Below are positions 12,501 to 24,588 of a stretch of 64,000 bases of DNA, in pieces. A model generated the notes under the pieces. It did not search any database, was not told the origin of the DNA, and saw nothing but the letters and a program-made list of their open reading frames with translations. A program made the translations under genes and the position numbers. Origin of the DNA: Endoconidiophora laricicola (taxonomy: Eukaryota > Ascomycota > Sordariomycetes > Microascales > Ceratocystidaceae). Position 1 is the first letter of the stretch. Each line of letters opens with the position of its first letter. The stretch covers positions 50,557 through 114,556 of the forward strand of contig LXGT01000058.1 of assembly GCA_001640655.1 (NCBI GenBank). The letters run 5' to 3'.

Positions 12501-14683
12501 AAAAAGACATTGTGAAGTATAGCCTTTTAATGATGTTTGAAGCAAATAAAAAAAGACAAAGAAAAGAGACTTTAGTGATTGCAGGATGCCTATGTTTGGC
12601 GTCTGAACTGGACAAAAAGCAACGGGGAAATACTTAATAAGTGAGAAGAATGCGTTAAGAACAAAGGGACTCGATATCAACAGGTAAGTCACTGTCAGAC
12701 TGAGTGGAATTTATCCTATTGTTTGGTCAGACTAGAGAAAAAGTATGTCACATCAAGTGCAATCACAGCATGTAAGACAAGTTTCTATATATGTAGGGGG
12801 AGACGGCAGATAGTAATTACTACTATTGGTAATATAATGATACTAGTACTTTTCTGCCTTGAACAAAGGCCAATTGTCACCGTGGCTGGTCGGCGATTAG
12901 AATGGTTATTTCCAAGGACTAGTGTAGGAAGAATTTCCTAATTAGGCATATGGCTGAGTTCAGCAATAGTCTAAGTAAGGGTCCCTTTTTCATATTTCTT
13001 TTCTGCAAAAGATTAACAGGAAGCAAAAGCAGTTGATAATAGGCAAAGAAGACCGATAAAATCATTTTTTATATACTTGACTAGGCTGCAGGCAAGCAAA
13101 CAGCAAGAGACAAATGAACCCATACAGTATGTACATATGTTTAAGCTGCTATAGGGCCATCTTCCTCATGAAAAGTAGGGATAGTGGGAACAGGCTTTAC
13201 TCAGCACTGGCTATGAAAAGATACCACACCGAAGAAAACAAAATTTGACTATGTGATGAATGCTGCCTCAGAGTTGATGGATAATGTGACACGTGCAGAA
13301 AGGACATCATAAGTACGAAATCGGTAGCTTTTTGTGAACAAAGACAGGTAGGCGGGCGTCACAAGTTCACTCTAATGACTGACTACTTTTGGCTTGCTAT
13401 CTATTCTTCTTATTCTAGGGAAAGAGAGACATCCTGGCAGATGCATGTAGAATATCTTCTTCTTAACGCTTGTTCTTCCATTCTTCCCTGTTCCTGGCAA
13501 CTGGGAATCAAGTCAAAGACAAAGAATCCAAGACGAGACAGAGAAGAGCTGTTTATGTCCCGGTTATTCTCTTCTCATGTAAGGGAACAGATTCAAAACA
13601 CATAAGGGAGCAATTAAACAATGTCATCCGTAGAAAAGTAAAAGTAAACGCTTACATGAATTGAGAAGAAGTACCACGTCCGTGAACAAGTCCGAAAGTG
13701 TAAGTAAGAGCAACTGCAAGTTGCTGTATCTCGTGTAGATAGCGCACGGTTAACGATCTTTGAACAAAGTGTACGATAGAACAGATAGACATTTCTGTCT
13801 TCTGACAAGACAGGCTATTTTTCTAATCCTAGGGACCGTAGCATGGCAAGTGGTTCCTAGTTAGTGATCTTCACCACAATGGTCTTTGGCACGTTTTTTT
13901 CTTCTTCTTCCTGTTTATACCGTTTTTGTACACGGAGCTCATGTTGCCACGCTCGTTTATTCTATCATCCCTCGGTGTTCAGCTGACGATGTGATTCTCT
14001 TCTCCTATGAAGAGGAATTAGTCTCGTCAGTTTCAGAGCCATTTGGGGCTTGTTACCTAGACCATGTTCATTCACATGCTCATAATCCAATATCAACAAC
14101 CGCCTATGATGCTATCGGTACTGCTAGTGCTGATAGAGAGATATACCTGATAATTCTTCTCCCTTGTTTTCATAAGTGGGCTACCTGTATATATTAAAGA
14201 ATAGATGTTTTTTTTTTTGGAAAAAATCAAAGTCTATATGAAAAAAATAAATAAAGGTATTGTAGGTCTTTTGCTTTTCTAGGAAAGGATACAAGGGCGC
14301 TTTGCGTCAGCTCAGATAGCTTGCTATATATTGCGACTATATCTGACAACATGAACCTAATCGTACGTAGCAAAAGCGAGGGAACTAATGAGGAGATCAA
14401 CTTACAAGTTCTTGTTCTTTTGTCTTTAGTCATAAGCGACGGTCGAGGTGTAGATAAAAGAGCATATGCCCGGACTACACTGACGTATATTCTAACCCGA
14501 ACCGGCTTTCTTATTCTCTTCTGTCTTTCATGTTGCTTTCTTTGCTTTAGTGGCTCGCAATATCTACATGTTTTCTTTCTCTAATACCTAGTCTTTGATA
14601 CTTGTTTCTTCTTCTCTATCTTTGTGGTGTCTTATACTCCCTTTTTAATACTACTTACACTTTGGCACATCTATTCTATAGCC
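9560..14683. other. Gene-free intergenic region
   Basis: About 5.1 kb with no supported gene. Short frames on both strands lack family motifs and good splice contexts. Composition is AT-rich with scattered poly-A/T runs (for example near 11107 and 14209). No tRNA, transposon or long repeat was recognised. Confidence 0.55.
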
Positions 14684-15385
14684 ATGGCTCCGGTTCTCTT
14701 TACTAGAAAGTGCGCAGATTGTGAAGGCTGGACTGCTTTGGATGGTGGTGCTAAGGTTATCATCTACATTGTGGTATCGTTTCTCGGTCTCTTCTGTATT
14801 TCTTTCTTCTACTACTACGTCAAAGGTTCGTGAACTTTCCACGTAGCAAAATTGCCTTGAGATTTTTCTTGTTCGCTCATACTAACACGTTTCTTTTTGC
14901 TAGAATCCCGCTATGAACAGGCTGAACACCGCAACTTTGTGTGGTCTAGAATACTGTACAGCGCCCTGAAATTCGCCACCCTCATCGGGCTCTTCACATG
15001 GTTTTACCACCAATGGGAGTACAACCGGGACCACCATCGCCAATATCCTAGCGCTCTTCGCACTAACTCTGATCATAACCGCCTCGACGACGACAAGAAC
15101 CATTCTACTGTCTACATCAACGAGCTCCGTCACCCACCGACTGCCATGTTTCTCGACGAAGCCGACGATCGTGGCCGCGGCCGCTCACGGACTTGCGAGC
15201 AACCATCTGCTCGTTATGGTCCCGAAGCTGCACCTACAATAGCAGGTGTCGTTGCCCCCATTGCTCCGGCACGTCGAGGCCCAAGAGCTGCTGTGCCGAC
15301 ACCAGTAGCGGCTGTCGAGCTCTCCATTGACGATCGTAGATATAGTGCCGGTTCGTCCACGGTCGGCACTTCATATATCAGCTAG
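14684..15385 (+). CDS. Small two-helix membrane protein, unknown function
   Basis: Two exons, 14684-14825 and 14904-15385, give 207 aa. The ATG sits in a good context (GCCATGGCT), and the 78-nt intron has an ACTAACAC branch site and a TGCTAG acceptor. Residues 1-20 carry a CADC pair (CADCEGWTALDGG). A strong hydrophobic helix follows at about 24-46, and a second, weaker one (ALKFATLIGLFTWFYHQW) at about 68-85. The rest is polar, with His/Arg/Asp-rich and Ala/Pro-rich stretches and no recognised domain. I do not recognise the family. The reading frame, Kozak context and clean intron support a real gene rather than a chance frame. It is isolated between two multi-kilobase gene-free stretches. 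Confidence 0.7.
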
Positions 15386-17875
15386 CTAATAGTCACGAAT
15401 AATGATGCTGATAACACACCATATGGATGTATATTACGGATATTGAGACTCCATATATATATCGTACCATTAGCATAGCTATCTTAAAGTCGAGCATCGA
15501 GTCCGAGTCAACCCCACAGATATTTCAGACAACAATGTCTTCAACAGCCGCACATGCCATTCTAGATTCAAAATGTAGGCACCCAAATTAGGATAGTACC
15601 ACTGCCTAGTGTAACAAACATATAATCTAAAGTACTAAGGGTTAATACAAACATGAACGCTAGGCCTTTCCTCGTTAGTTTGCCATTTCTATTATATCTT
15701 CTATGATATATTATTTCAAGGACTATTATATCTTCTATGATATATTATTTCAAGGAGGCCAGAATCTATTCATCCATTTTGTCTCGTTCTTAGTTGGAAG
15801 ATGCTGTGATAGTCGTAGGTGTAATGGGTGCGTGAAATCTACCGTGTGATCTAATATCGCAAAATCATTGACATGCTATCGCGATCTTGAGACTTGCGTT
15901 CCGTTTTTTTCAGCGATGCTTCGTTTCTCAACAGCCGCCGTTGTATCCATAACACAATTTTCAATTTCTCCAAAGCTGAGTAAATCAGAGTCACATACAA
16001 TCACAGTTTCGAGTACCAGAGCTATGCAAGGTGTGCCCAAACCTAGTGGAGATGCTCATATTAGAATATCCAGACAACTGTTTCTCTGTAGACATCGTGG
16101 TATTTCCTAGATTATCAAAGAGTCTCTCGCCGACAATCAAATTCAGATAACAGCTCAATACTTAGACGTGATAAAGAAGGGGTTTCAATTGGTATTCAGT
16201 TGTCGCTTCAAAAGGAAACTTATAAAACAGCGGTCCTAACCACACGGCGTCTCGGTGTCAGGCATTGATATGATTGACGGCGGATATCTTCTACCATTAT
16301 ACACTGACGAGATTGCAACATGTGGTGGAAGATAGGACGATACCTATACATATATAACAGTCCGCCATTAAACATTGGCTTCCTTCTGTTTCCATTATAA
16401 AAGTAAGATCTTAAAGAACACTGAGGGAGACGAAGAACGGAATATTACAGACGGGCATTTATAACTGCAGACTATATCTAGAAAAAAGCATCGCTATCTT
16501 GGTATCGTCCTAGAAAGCAATTGAGAGATCACAGAAGTGGAAGGACCTGAACCATGGCAGTACGACGTAAGACGAACCGTCAGACTACAGATGATCTAAA
16601 TGTAGCATCAGGATATATTGCATAATTTTGCCTCTATGTTTTGTTTCTCTGGCTTATTGTTTTTTCTTGTTTCGCCGGCAAGGATTTGAAATCCTGGATC
16701 TGGTCATAATCAAGGCTTATTACTTTCAAAAATGTAATACAATCTTTGTCGACAAAGAAAATGAGCTTACCGTGTCGGTATGACTAGAAGTGGAAGCCGT
16801 ATGTACAATTTCCGTCAAGTATCGCACACTATCAGCGCTCCATAAAGGTGATAGCTCCATATAAGCTAATTGAATAAGACTTCAACTTCATCACCAGCTG
16901 TACATGTTGAGAGAAAACAATACACCGAGATGTTACTAAGCCTCTCTATGATGTATTCTTTAAGAAGATATAGCAGCTTGATAAAAGAAGAAAGGAGTTG
17001 ATGTTGTACGGTAAGAAAGGGACTAGACCATATCGTTTCATACCACGCCTGTTTCACTAGCCGCTCCATATAAGCGACAGGCAAATAAAACATATACTGT
17101 AGATCGAAGCTTAAGAGACATCATCAATACCCAACTAAGTTCTGGCGTTGAGTCGTCGACTCTTGGACTTGGACAAGAATGCGCAGTCACCACTACAACA
17201 TATAGAGTACCTGTAGTATTTAGCATCATATATAGACCATTCAAGCCTAGCCCTGACTGCCTGTGTTGTGTACAGTTAAGACGGTTATTGTTTAAATAGA
17301 GTCAATACGCCGGGCCTCTCTTCGCTACAATATCTAGACTATAGTACTCACTCGTCTTTATCTTTTGAATATTATATATCCGCGAATCCCCCATATAGGA
17401 AGCAACGACTTTCACGGTAGTAAACAATATCAAATGGCGGAATCCAGGAGTTCTAGACTTTCGCTGATTAGGCTAGCAACTGCTTGGCAATGTAACATCT
17501 TGCCCAACTTCATATGAATCATCCTATACTGCAGATAGAGATCGCCTCATATGCCTCTTTTTGCCATTCTGTGAGAAGGGGACGTCTTCGTAGTTACTTA
17601 GCAAGGACACGTAATAATCAGCATCACTGGCGACATAGTCACGATTTCGAGCCTTGCTTGAAATGTATCGTAACTTATCAGTGGATAAAAAGAAAAATGT
17701 ATATACATGCTAGTGTAAATCATGTGAAAATGAATGTAGCGTACTATCTACCTGTCGTATATATAATATAATTATCCGTAACCATCTATCGAGATTCCCC
17801 TTAAGTTAATCACATCAAATATGACGAGGCTAAACCCTTCTTAACGCTCCCACCTCTCTTGAGGTTTGTCTCTAC
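15386..17875. other. Gene-free intergenic region
   Basis: About 2.5 kb between the small membrane protein gene and the 3' end of the MFS transporter gene. It includes the 34-bp tandem duplication listed separately. Short frames here have no motifs. A palindromic AGGATTTGAAATCCT near 16680 resembles a T-arm but no tRNA could be folded around it. Confidence 0.55.
15689..15756. repeat. Perfect 34-bp tandem duplication
   Basis: Two identical head-to-tail 34-bp units occupy 15689-15722 and 15723-15756. Each begins CTATTATATCTTC and ends TTTCAAGGA. The perfect identity suggests a recent duplication. It is about 300 bp downstream of the small membrane protein gene and in no coding frame. Confidence 0.95.
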
Positions 17876-19521
17876 TTAGTTCTTGGCTGACGCCACAGGG
17901 GATCCCTTCGAGACCTGGGCTGTTCTAGCCGGTGTCTGCAGTCCAACAAAGACTGCGCCAGCCACGACCAGCATGCCGACAGTGCCCATGGTGTAAGCAA
18001 CCTCACGGCCAGCCCACCAGTAAACACTGGTAAACAGCACTGGGCCAAGTCCACGGCCTAGCTGACCCCAGCTACGCATGTTGCCAAGCTTACCGCCTCT
18101 CTCTGTAGCCTCCGCCTCAAAGCTAGTCAAAGTGTTAAGGCCGGTAACAACAGTAGCAGACGTCATTGCCAGGCAAGTGGCCGCACCATAAAGACCAGCA
18201 ACTGATGTGACGCGGCTTAGGAGAACAAAGGCGCTCAGGCAGGATATCACTCCGATCCGGATGGACAGGAGAGCAGGTAAGCGCCTGGTTACACCTCCCT
18301 GCAAGATAGAAGCTACGAGGCCAACATAACCTAGGAGGCGACCATTCTTGGCAGAAGTAAAGCCAAACAACTCATAGGTCATGAAGGACAGCGAGGACTC
18401 CATGCCGGAGAAGAACAACAAGAAGACAAAGTGAATAGCACTTAGAAGAAAGAATGAGTTAGTGCGCTGCACCTTCTCGGCAGGTTTCACATCAGCGTAC
18501 TTCTTCTCCGAAGGAACCACTTCCTGCTTCTGTAGTGTCGACATGGATGGAAGCGTCTCAGGTAGACATTTCCATAGATACAGAGTCTCAGTCACGATAA
18601 GTACCAACGAGACGCCGGCCGCAGTCGCAAATGGATTCGCAGCTACGATGGAAATAGATGACAGATATGCGCCAATGGCTGGGCCAAAAGTGAAAGCAAT
18701 AGAGAAACAGGCGCCAATCATGGCCATCGTGGAGCCTCTGTTACTCTCATCTGATATATCAGTAGCCATGGCCGTCGCCAACTGGACGTTGCCTTCGGAA
18801 AGTCCGCCGACAACACGCGATGCGAGAAAAGTGCGAAAATCAATGGCGGCGACCCAGAGGAACACGGAGATGATGTTGCCGGCCATGCTGGCGAGTAGAG
18901 CATTACGGCGGCCATAGCGATCTGAAATGCGACCAATTACAGGAGAGGCAATGGCTTGAAGAAGACTAAGGTATAGAGCTGTTGTTAGATTATTATAGCT
19001 CTATTACGTTACTGAAGCTATTCCACGAGTGGGGCGCGATGGATTCATGGCAACGTACGAGAACAAGCTACCCAATGCGCCACCCAGCAAAACGATATCG
19101 TAGCGCGAGTCGATCTTGCGGTGGAAAGATTGTTTGTAGGTGTTGAGATGGCTGAATGTCGTCTGTAGGAGAGTCATGGGTGCATCTGGCCCAGCAGATG
19201 CAGAGATAGGAGCTTCATTGTCGCGATAATATTCCAGGAGTTTCGGAAACAAAGGGAGGATAAATGTGAAGGAGATCTAGATAATGCGCGTTAGCTTTGC
19301 GAGACTTTATTGTAGTGGGCGCTATTTGATATTCCAATCCTGGCTTCGGAGATATGTATAGAATAGAACATGAAGATTGGAAACAGGACAGCAGGACAAA
19401 GAGGAGATGATGGGCTTAAAGATGTGCCTAGAAGGAGATAACATACCAGATCCAGCAGAAGTGATATGGCAATCACTCGCAAAACCTTCTTGCGGGTAGT
19501 AGGATCGACAGTAGCTGCCAT
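17876..19521 (-). CDS. MFS transporter, MFSD10/TETRAN-like
   Basis: Three exons on the minus strand: 19447-19521, 19059-19276 and 17876-18965, giving 460 aa. Intron 1 has a GTATGT donor. Intron 2 has GTACGT, a TCTAAC branch and a TTAG acceptor, and its removal joins 'LGGALGSLFS' to 'LLQAIASPVIG'. The first helix is split between exons 1 and 2 (ISLLLDL + ISFTFILPLFP). The MFS loop 2-3 signature reads GRISDRYGRR. 'ASRVVGGLSEGNVQLATA' and 'AFTFGPAIGA' closely match the MFSD10 (tetracycline-transporter-like) family. About 12 membrane helices are expected. Human MFSD10 is implicated in organic-anion efflux; the fungal substrate is unknown. It lies tail-side of, and in the same direction as, the CAB2 gene. 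Confidence 0.9.
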
Positions 19522-20708
19522 TGCCGGATATATTGAGAGATGCGAGCGATGTTTGAAGAAGAGACAACCTCAGAGACGTTTTATTTTGGCGAAGGTAGAC
19601 CTAAGAGATATATAGGCAGGTATATACATACGGATATAGATAGAAATAGGGTCGCCAGTAAGCAGAAAAAAGATTCGCTCAAAAACCAGTCTTGATAGCA
19701 AAGTAAGTTAAATATCCTGTAGTCTACTCTGTCTCTCTCTCTCTCTCTATCTTTGACAATAGAATAGACGGTTAATAACAATGATATAAAAGAATGAAGA
19801 TGATAGCGAATAGGATCACCAAAAAAGGGATGACGCGCCGAAATGGCCCAAGATACGAGAAACCTGACGCTTATTGTTTCGACGTGTTCTGACGTCGACT
19901 GGCTTGTTTGCTACGTCCGTTCGCCTGCAAGAAAGATAAATAAAAAATTGTGAGAAAAGAGATATTGAATCAAAAGCGTCGAAACTGCACTGCATATACA
20001 GGATAAGAAGTAAGATAAACAAAAGAATAAAGTTCGACATCCGAATGATAACCGCGAAAGAAAAAGAGAAAGTAAATTTAGATAATATCATCAAAGCATC
20101 GCCAGGCTAACTACAAAACTAACAACAAATACTGATTACTTTTCTTTTTGCCATGTCAGCAATAAATACACGCTATGATTGGTTTAATGCCCTCACCGGC
20201 CGGCCTCCGCAGGAAAACTCCGACCAAGGATGAACTGATCGCCTATAAGAAGAGGAATTAGAGAAGAGATGGGAACAAGAGTTGATCTCTTCTGGTTCAT
20301 CCGGCAAAGCACAGACTTGATATTCCCAACTCCATCCTCATTCCCATACAAGACAAAAAACCCAAAGAAGAGAGAAAATCGGTAGGTAGGACTACAAATC
20401 TAAGGCTCGAATTCGAATGTCTTGTTTCAGCGCCTTTTTCGCCTGTTCCCGCTCCCTGCAGAAAAATCGGATACAGGCTTGCAGGCCCACCTATATAGCG
20501 CGTTTGAGGTTGGCGCCGATTGTTCTCGTCGGTAGATATAGACTATAGGATTATCCAGAGATACCGTACAACTAAGCTGTTGATTGAACTTAGATTTCAA
20601 AGATATCCCGTTCTCTTGCTCTCTCTTTTATATTTGCCGAAATTGAGTTCTTGTTGCTATTGGCCTTCGTCATGATGACATCCACTCTTTATAATATCAT
20701 GTCCGAAT
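19522..20708. other. Intergenic: MFS promoter side and CAB2 3' side
   Basis: This 1.19-kb spacer separates two minus-strand genes, so it should hold the MFS gene promoter and the CAB2 3' UTR. It contains a (TC)n run at about 19732-19748. I see no gene or RNA in it. Confidence 0.55.
19732..19748. repeat. (TC)n dinucleotide repeat
   Basis: A run of about eight TC units lies roughly 210 bp upstream of the MFS start codon. On the coding strand it is a GA-rich tract, a common promoter or 5' leader feature in fungi. Confidence 0.85.
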
Positions 20709-21911
20709 TTAAGTTGCCGCTGCCGCTGCTATGGCGATGTGTTCATCATGCAACTTCTTGATGGCAGGGATGATTAGCTTCTCAATCTCGATATCTGGCT
20801 CTCCGTCTGGCAGTGTGCTCGGGTCCAACGGCATATCCAGGCCGATTGTAACTACTGCCTGTGGCTGCGTAATTTCCTCTGCCAATCCCACTACTGACTC
20901 CTGGCCCGTCAATGTCTTCTTACGACGATGCATAGGCACGCGGATCCAGCGGTCTTGCCTATTAGGTGCCACAAAGACAACCTCCCACTTGCGTGTTGAC
21001 AGCAAATTTCCCACGACCAAGTGGTGCTGGTAGCGCTCTAGTGAGTACTTGGCCTTGTGTACCAAGATGGCCGGGTCCGTCTCTAACTTGAACGAAACAA
21101 TCATCGCCTCAGGCGACCAGCCGTCTACTAAGTTCTTTAGAAACTTGGGCACCGGGTCGAGATCGATTACAAGCGATTTGCTACGTGGAACTTTGGGCGA
21201 CGAGTCAAAGTTGTCGAATGTTTCGGGCACATCATCAACTTGTGCAGACAGCGCTTGCTTTGTGACCGGCTTTCCATCTTTATCAATAGCGTCCGTTGAC
21301 TGTATCTTATGCTCGGCCATTCGATTCGCCGGCAAAAAAAAATCTGAGACCGCCGCAGCCAGATATAGCAGTGCATCCTTTCCTAGTGGACGTAACAGCC
21401 GCGAGATAGCGCGCAGCTCGAAAATATAGTCCGTGATAGTGACAAAGGGTAGCATGAGAAGCATTTTCTTCTTCTGGGCTGTCTGGTACTGTCGCAGGAC
21501 CTTCAACATCTTAGCCTGATGGGCCTGTTTTGCTACAACGTGATCATCGTCGCCACTGACCTCCATGAAATCCAGGAAACAGTCGGTAGCGTGTGAGTAA
21601 TGGCGAGAAAACGGCTGTAGACTGAACTGGCGATGGAGGAAGATTACGGCGTAGCCTGCCTCTAGAAAGTACTCCGCCGATGTCGCACCACGTGTTCCGG
21701 CACTAAAATTGTCGATGAAGCGCACTGTCTGCTTCTCTAAAGGCACAGTAGTCCCACCAGACGTTACCAGGACCACACGGTGATTTGCTGCTACATGCTC
21801 GTCGATGAACACCGAAGCTTGCGACGTGACAATGTCCAGGTTCTTGGGCGGTGGGTTTTGGCTGAAATATTGGTCGGCCTCGTATCCCACAGACTCGGTA
21901 GTAGATACCAT
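20709..21911 (-). CDS. CAB2: Phosphopantothenate-cysteine ligase (PPCS)
   Basis: A single-exon frame of 400 aa. It joins 4'-phosphopantothenate to cysteine at nucleotide expense, the second step of coenzyme A synthesis from pantothenate, in the cytosol. Family marks are VLVTSGGTTVPLE (residues about 47-59), the nucleotide-binding loop DNFSAGTRG (67-75), LYLAAAVSDFFLP (182-194) and SFKLETD in the C-terminal half. Yeast Cab2 is about 365 aa and human PPCS about 311 aa; the extra length here is in linkers, including a Lys-rich segment near 145-150 and an Ala-rich C-terminus. No coenzyme-A decarboxylase domain is fused, as expected for a eukaryotic enzyme. It lies 741 bp downstream of, and in tandem with, the acetyl-CoA transporter gene. 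Confidence 0.95.
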   Translation of the reverse strand: MVSTTESVGYEADQYFSQNPPPKNLDIVTSQASVFIDEHVAANHRVVLVTSGGTTVPLEKQTVRFIDNFSAGTRGATSAEYFLEAGYAVIFLHRQFSLQPFSRHYSHATDCFLDFMEVSGDDDHVVAKQAHQAKMLKVLRQYQTAQKKKMLLMLPFVTITDYIFELRAISRLLRPLGKDALLYLAAAVSDFFLPANRMAEHKIQSTDAIDKDGKPVTKQALSAQVDDVPETFDNFDSSPKVPRSKSLVIDLDPVPKFLKNLVDGWSPEAMIVSFKLETDPAILVHKAKYSLERYQHHLVVGNLLSTRKWEVVFVAPNRQDRWIRVPMHRRKKTLTGQESVVGLAEEITQPQAVVTIGLDMPLDPSTLPDGEPDIEIEKLIIPAIKKLHDEHIAIAAAAAT

Positions 21912-22652
21912 GATAAGTATTACATATATTGTTACTTAAAGAGAGAAGAGTCAATTCCTGTACGCTTGATATAATAGTTAGCTTATTATAAAGATATGTC
22001 GCCGAGGAGTTGCCGCCAATGATTAAGCCTATGTTCGACGAAAGTCAGCTTAAACTCAGTTGCAATTTGATCCATTCCTACTATTGAAATCTTATCAACC
22101 CCAGAGTTCCCATCCAGTGAGTCTTTGCCCCTCCACCTCCATTTAAAAAAAAAAATTAGCCCCTCCTTAGCGAATCGCAACAAACCATTGAATCACCCTT
22201 GTCAATCACGATCTGAGGCTGACCAAGGAGCTAAAAGTGACTTACCGGCTTTAAATTGACGAGATCGTTCTGGGGTCTTTTTAGCCTGCGATTGTGTTTC
22301 TGTGTGGTGAAAGAGGCTGGATTTTTGGTATTGCTTATCGCATTCTCCAGTCTTGGTAAGGTAACCCCCAAAATCAAATGCATCTACTACGTAGTCTGCA
22401 GAGGTAAATAAATATGTCACGTGATGATGTGCTGGGACATCAAGATAAAGGCAGGAAGGAGCTCAGAATGCTTTTTGCACTACAATAAGCAATAGAGTGT
22501 AAATTGAAGTAAACACGACGATGTGTAAGCTATCGTACATTTGCCTATATGAAAACCTAATATTCAGATGCTATGTAATATATGATACAACGATGTTTTG
22601 CTTTCTCGTGACCGCTACATGGGTGGGTCGGCGTACATATCCATCCGAACCT
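21912..22652. other. Intergenic: CAB2 promoter side
   Basis: A 741-bp spacer between the CAB2 start and the acetyl-CoA transporter stop, both on the minus strand. It should hold the CAB2 promoter and the transporter 3' UTR. Nothing else is recognisable. Confidence 0.55.
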
Positions 22653-24588
22653 TTATTTATCCGGGCTAGGTGCCAGACGCCAGGCACGCATCGGCAGGTT
22701 CTGCAGATGCATGACACGAGGGCGGATGAAGTAGATGAATGTGATAATGCCGAATACCACGCACATTATATTAACCGAGTAATATCCGTCACGCTCAACT
22801 TCACAGATACCGCCGCCATCAGTACATAGGTCCTTCTCAGCCTGAAGGACACATGAGAAGGCCTCGGTAATTAAGCTGCCCTTGAGCTTGTTAGTGTCTA
22901 TGGTCGAAGACGGGGGTTTACAGGTAGCCACAGTGAAGGTATCGACAAGGTTGAGGATGAAAAAGCGGGGGAAAGTACCGCCCAGGTTACACACGCTATC
23001 CCAAAGGTTAGTATAATTTACATTGCTAGTAGTTTGAGTAGGTGACTTACGTAGCAAGCAGAGTCATGTATGTGCCACCAATCACGGGGTCAGCAACACG
23101 AGCATGGAAGGCCGATATAGCTACAAACATAACAGTGTTTGTAAAAGTGGAGAACACATGTTCCATGATGACCACAAGCATATACCACAGCTCGACGCCC
23201 GTGTCGGGGAAGATGCTAACTGTGCACTGGGCGAGAATGGCGGCAAGAAGGCGGCCCATGAAAGCCCAGCACCACAGACGCATCGGCGTATATTCCTGTG
23301 ACCATTTGCCAGCATAATATCCCAGGCCAATTTCGAAAGGAAAATCTATCAAGACAGTAAGCGCCATGTTTTCCTTTCCGAAACCCTTATCTAAGAGCTT
23401 CAGGTTAGTAACAGCGTCGTTGGCCTGGAAGCCGATCTTGGCAATAAGATGTACAGCAATGATAGTCTGGATATTGCGCAGCTTCAAAACGCCCCACATT
23501 ATACGGTACACATCCCAGATACCATCCTCGTTGTGAGTACGCTCCTCCTTCTTCATGACAGCGAGACAAAGAGTCACAAAGATGTAAGCCCATCCCCAGA
23601 AGGTGAGATAGCCACCCAGCGTCATGAGGCCTTCGTCGCTAGGAACAGCCCGAAACCAACGGTTGGCAAACTCGCTAGAGTTGAATGCTAGGAAGACAGT
23701 GTAGGACAAGAATTGGCCAGCGGTGAGACCGACAGTCTGCGCCGTAGATGCGTACGAAACGTTGCCGGGAGTGAGTAGTGTCAAAGCCCAGCCGTCAACT
23801 GCAATATCTTGAGTGGCACACATGAGAACCAAAAAGAACCACCAGCCAGTGAATGACCATACGGTGGGACCGCCTAGTTTGCCAACTCCCGTCATCATAG
23901 CTTCAACCGTAGATCCAAGCCACAGCATACCTACGCCAGAGAGCAGCTGAATAGGAAGAATCCAGCTCTTGCGGCGACCGACCTTGGGACTCCAGCAAGC
24001 ATCGACAATAGGACTCCAGAACAGCTTCAAGGAGTAGGGATAAGACGCTAGACTGAAGATGCCAATTTGGCTATATGACATGTGATTCTTGAGCAGGAAA
24101 GGAACAGAGCCCGTTGCGAGGCCCATTGGGACACCCTGTAGGAAATACAAAAGCACTAACAGGCCAAAATTACGCTGATCTTGTACAGGCAGCTCAAGGA
24201 AGCCATGGTTGTTGGCAATGGGCGTTTTAGGTACTGGCTCATCGAGAGAGAACTGTTCGCGTGCAATATGGCTACTAGCCAGCGATGATACCGTAGTGCC
24301 AGGCGTATTCTTGCGCCGGAACTCGACGCCACTATTCATTTTATCGGTGTCCGCAGTCGAGATTGAAAGTGCACTGGTCACTGCCTGATTGGATTTGTTC
24401 TTTTTAGAACGCTGACGGCCACGCAAGCTACCAGTCGGCGATTGAGTAGCAGCGACTTCCGAAAGCTGGTCTTCGCTAATGCTAGGCGATGGGGAGCCTG
24501 CGCGGTTAATGTCGATGCCGATGTTCGAGAGGGGTTTACGGCTTTGACTTTTGGAAGACTTGCCGCGACGAGAGCGAGTGCTTCCCAT
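22653..24588 (-). CDS. Acetyl-CoA transporter, AT-1/SLC33A1 family
   Basis: Two exons, 23051-24588 and 22653-22995, encode 626 aa. The 55-nt intron has GTAAGT, TACTAAC and ATAG signals, and its removal rebuilds the family motif TYMTLLAT+VCNLGG (about residues 507-519). About 130 polar, basic, Ser-rich residues precede the first helix (LLVLLYFLQGVPMGLATG, about 143-160). QGVP, GRRKSWILP and 'CATQDIAVDGWAL' are hallmarks of AT-1, which imports cytosolic acetyl-CoA into the ER lumen for protein and glycan acetylation. About 11-12 helices are expected. I chose the ATG that starts MGSTRSRRG; an in-frame ATG 120 nt upstream would add a hydrophobic 40-residue extension. The gene is divergent from the CENP-O gene and in tandem with CAB2. 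Confidence 0.93.

Noticed and set aside
16676..16700. AGGATTTGAAATCCT palindrome resembling a T-arm
   Set aside because: The loop-closing base does not fit a tRNA T-arm, and no D-arm or anticodon arm could be placed nearby. It is a simple palindrome.
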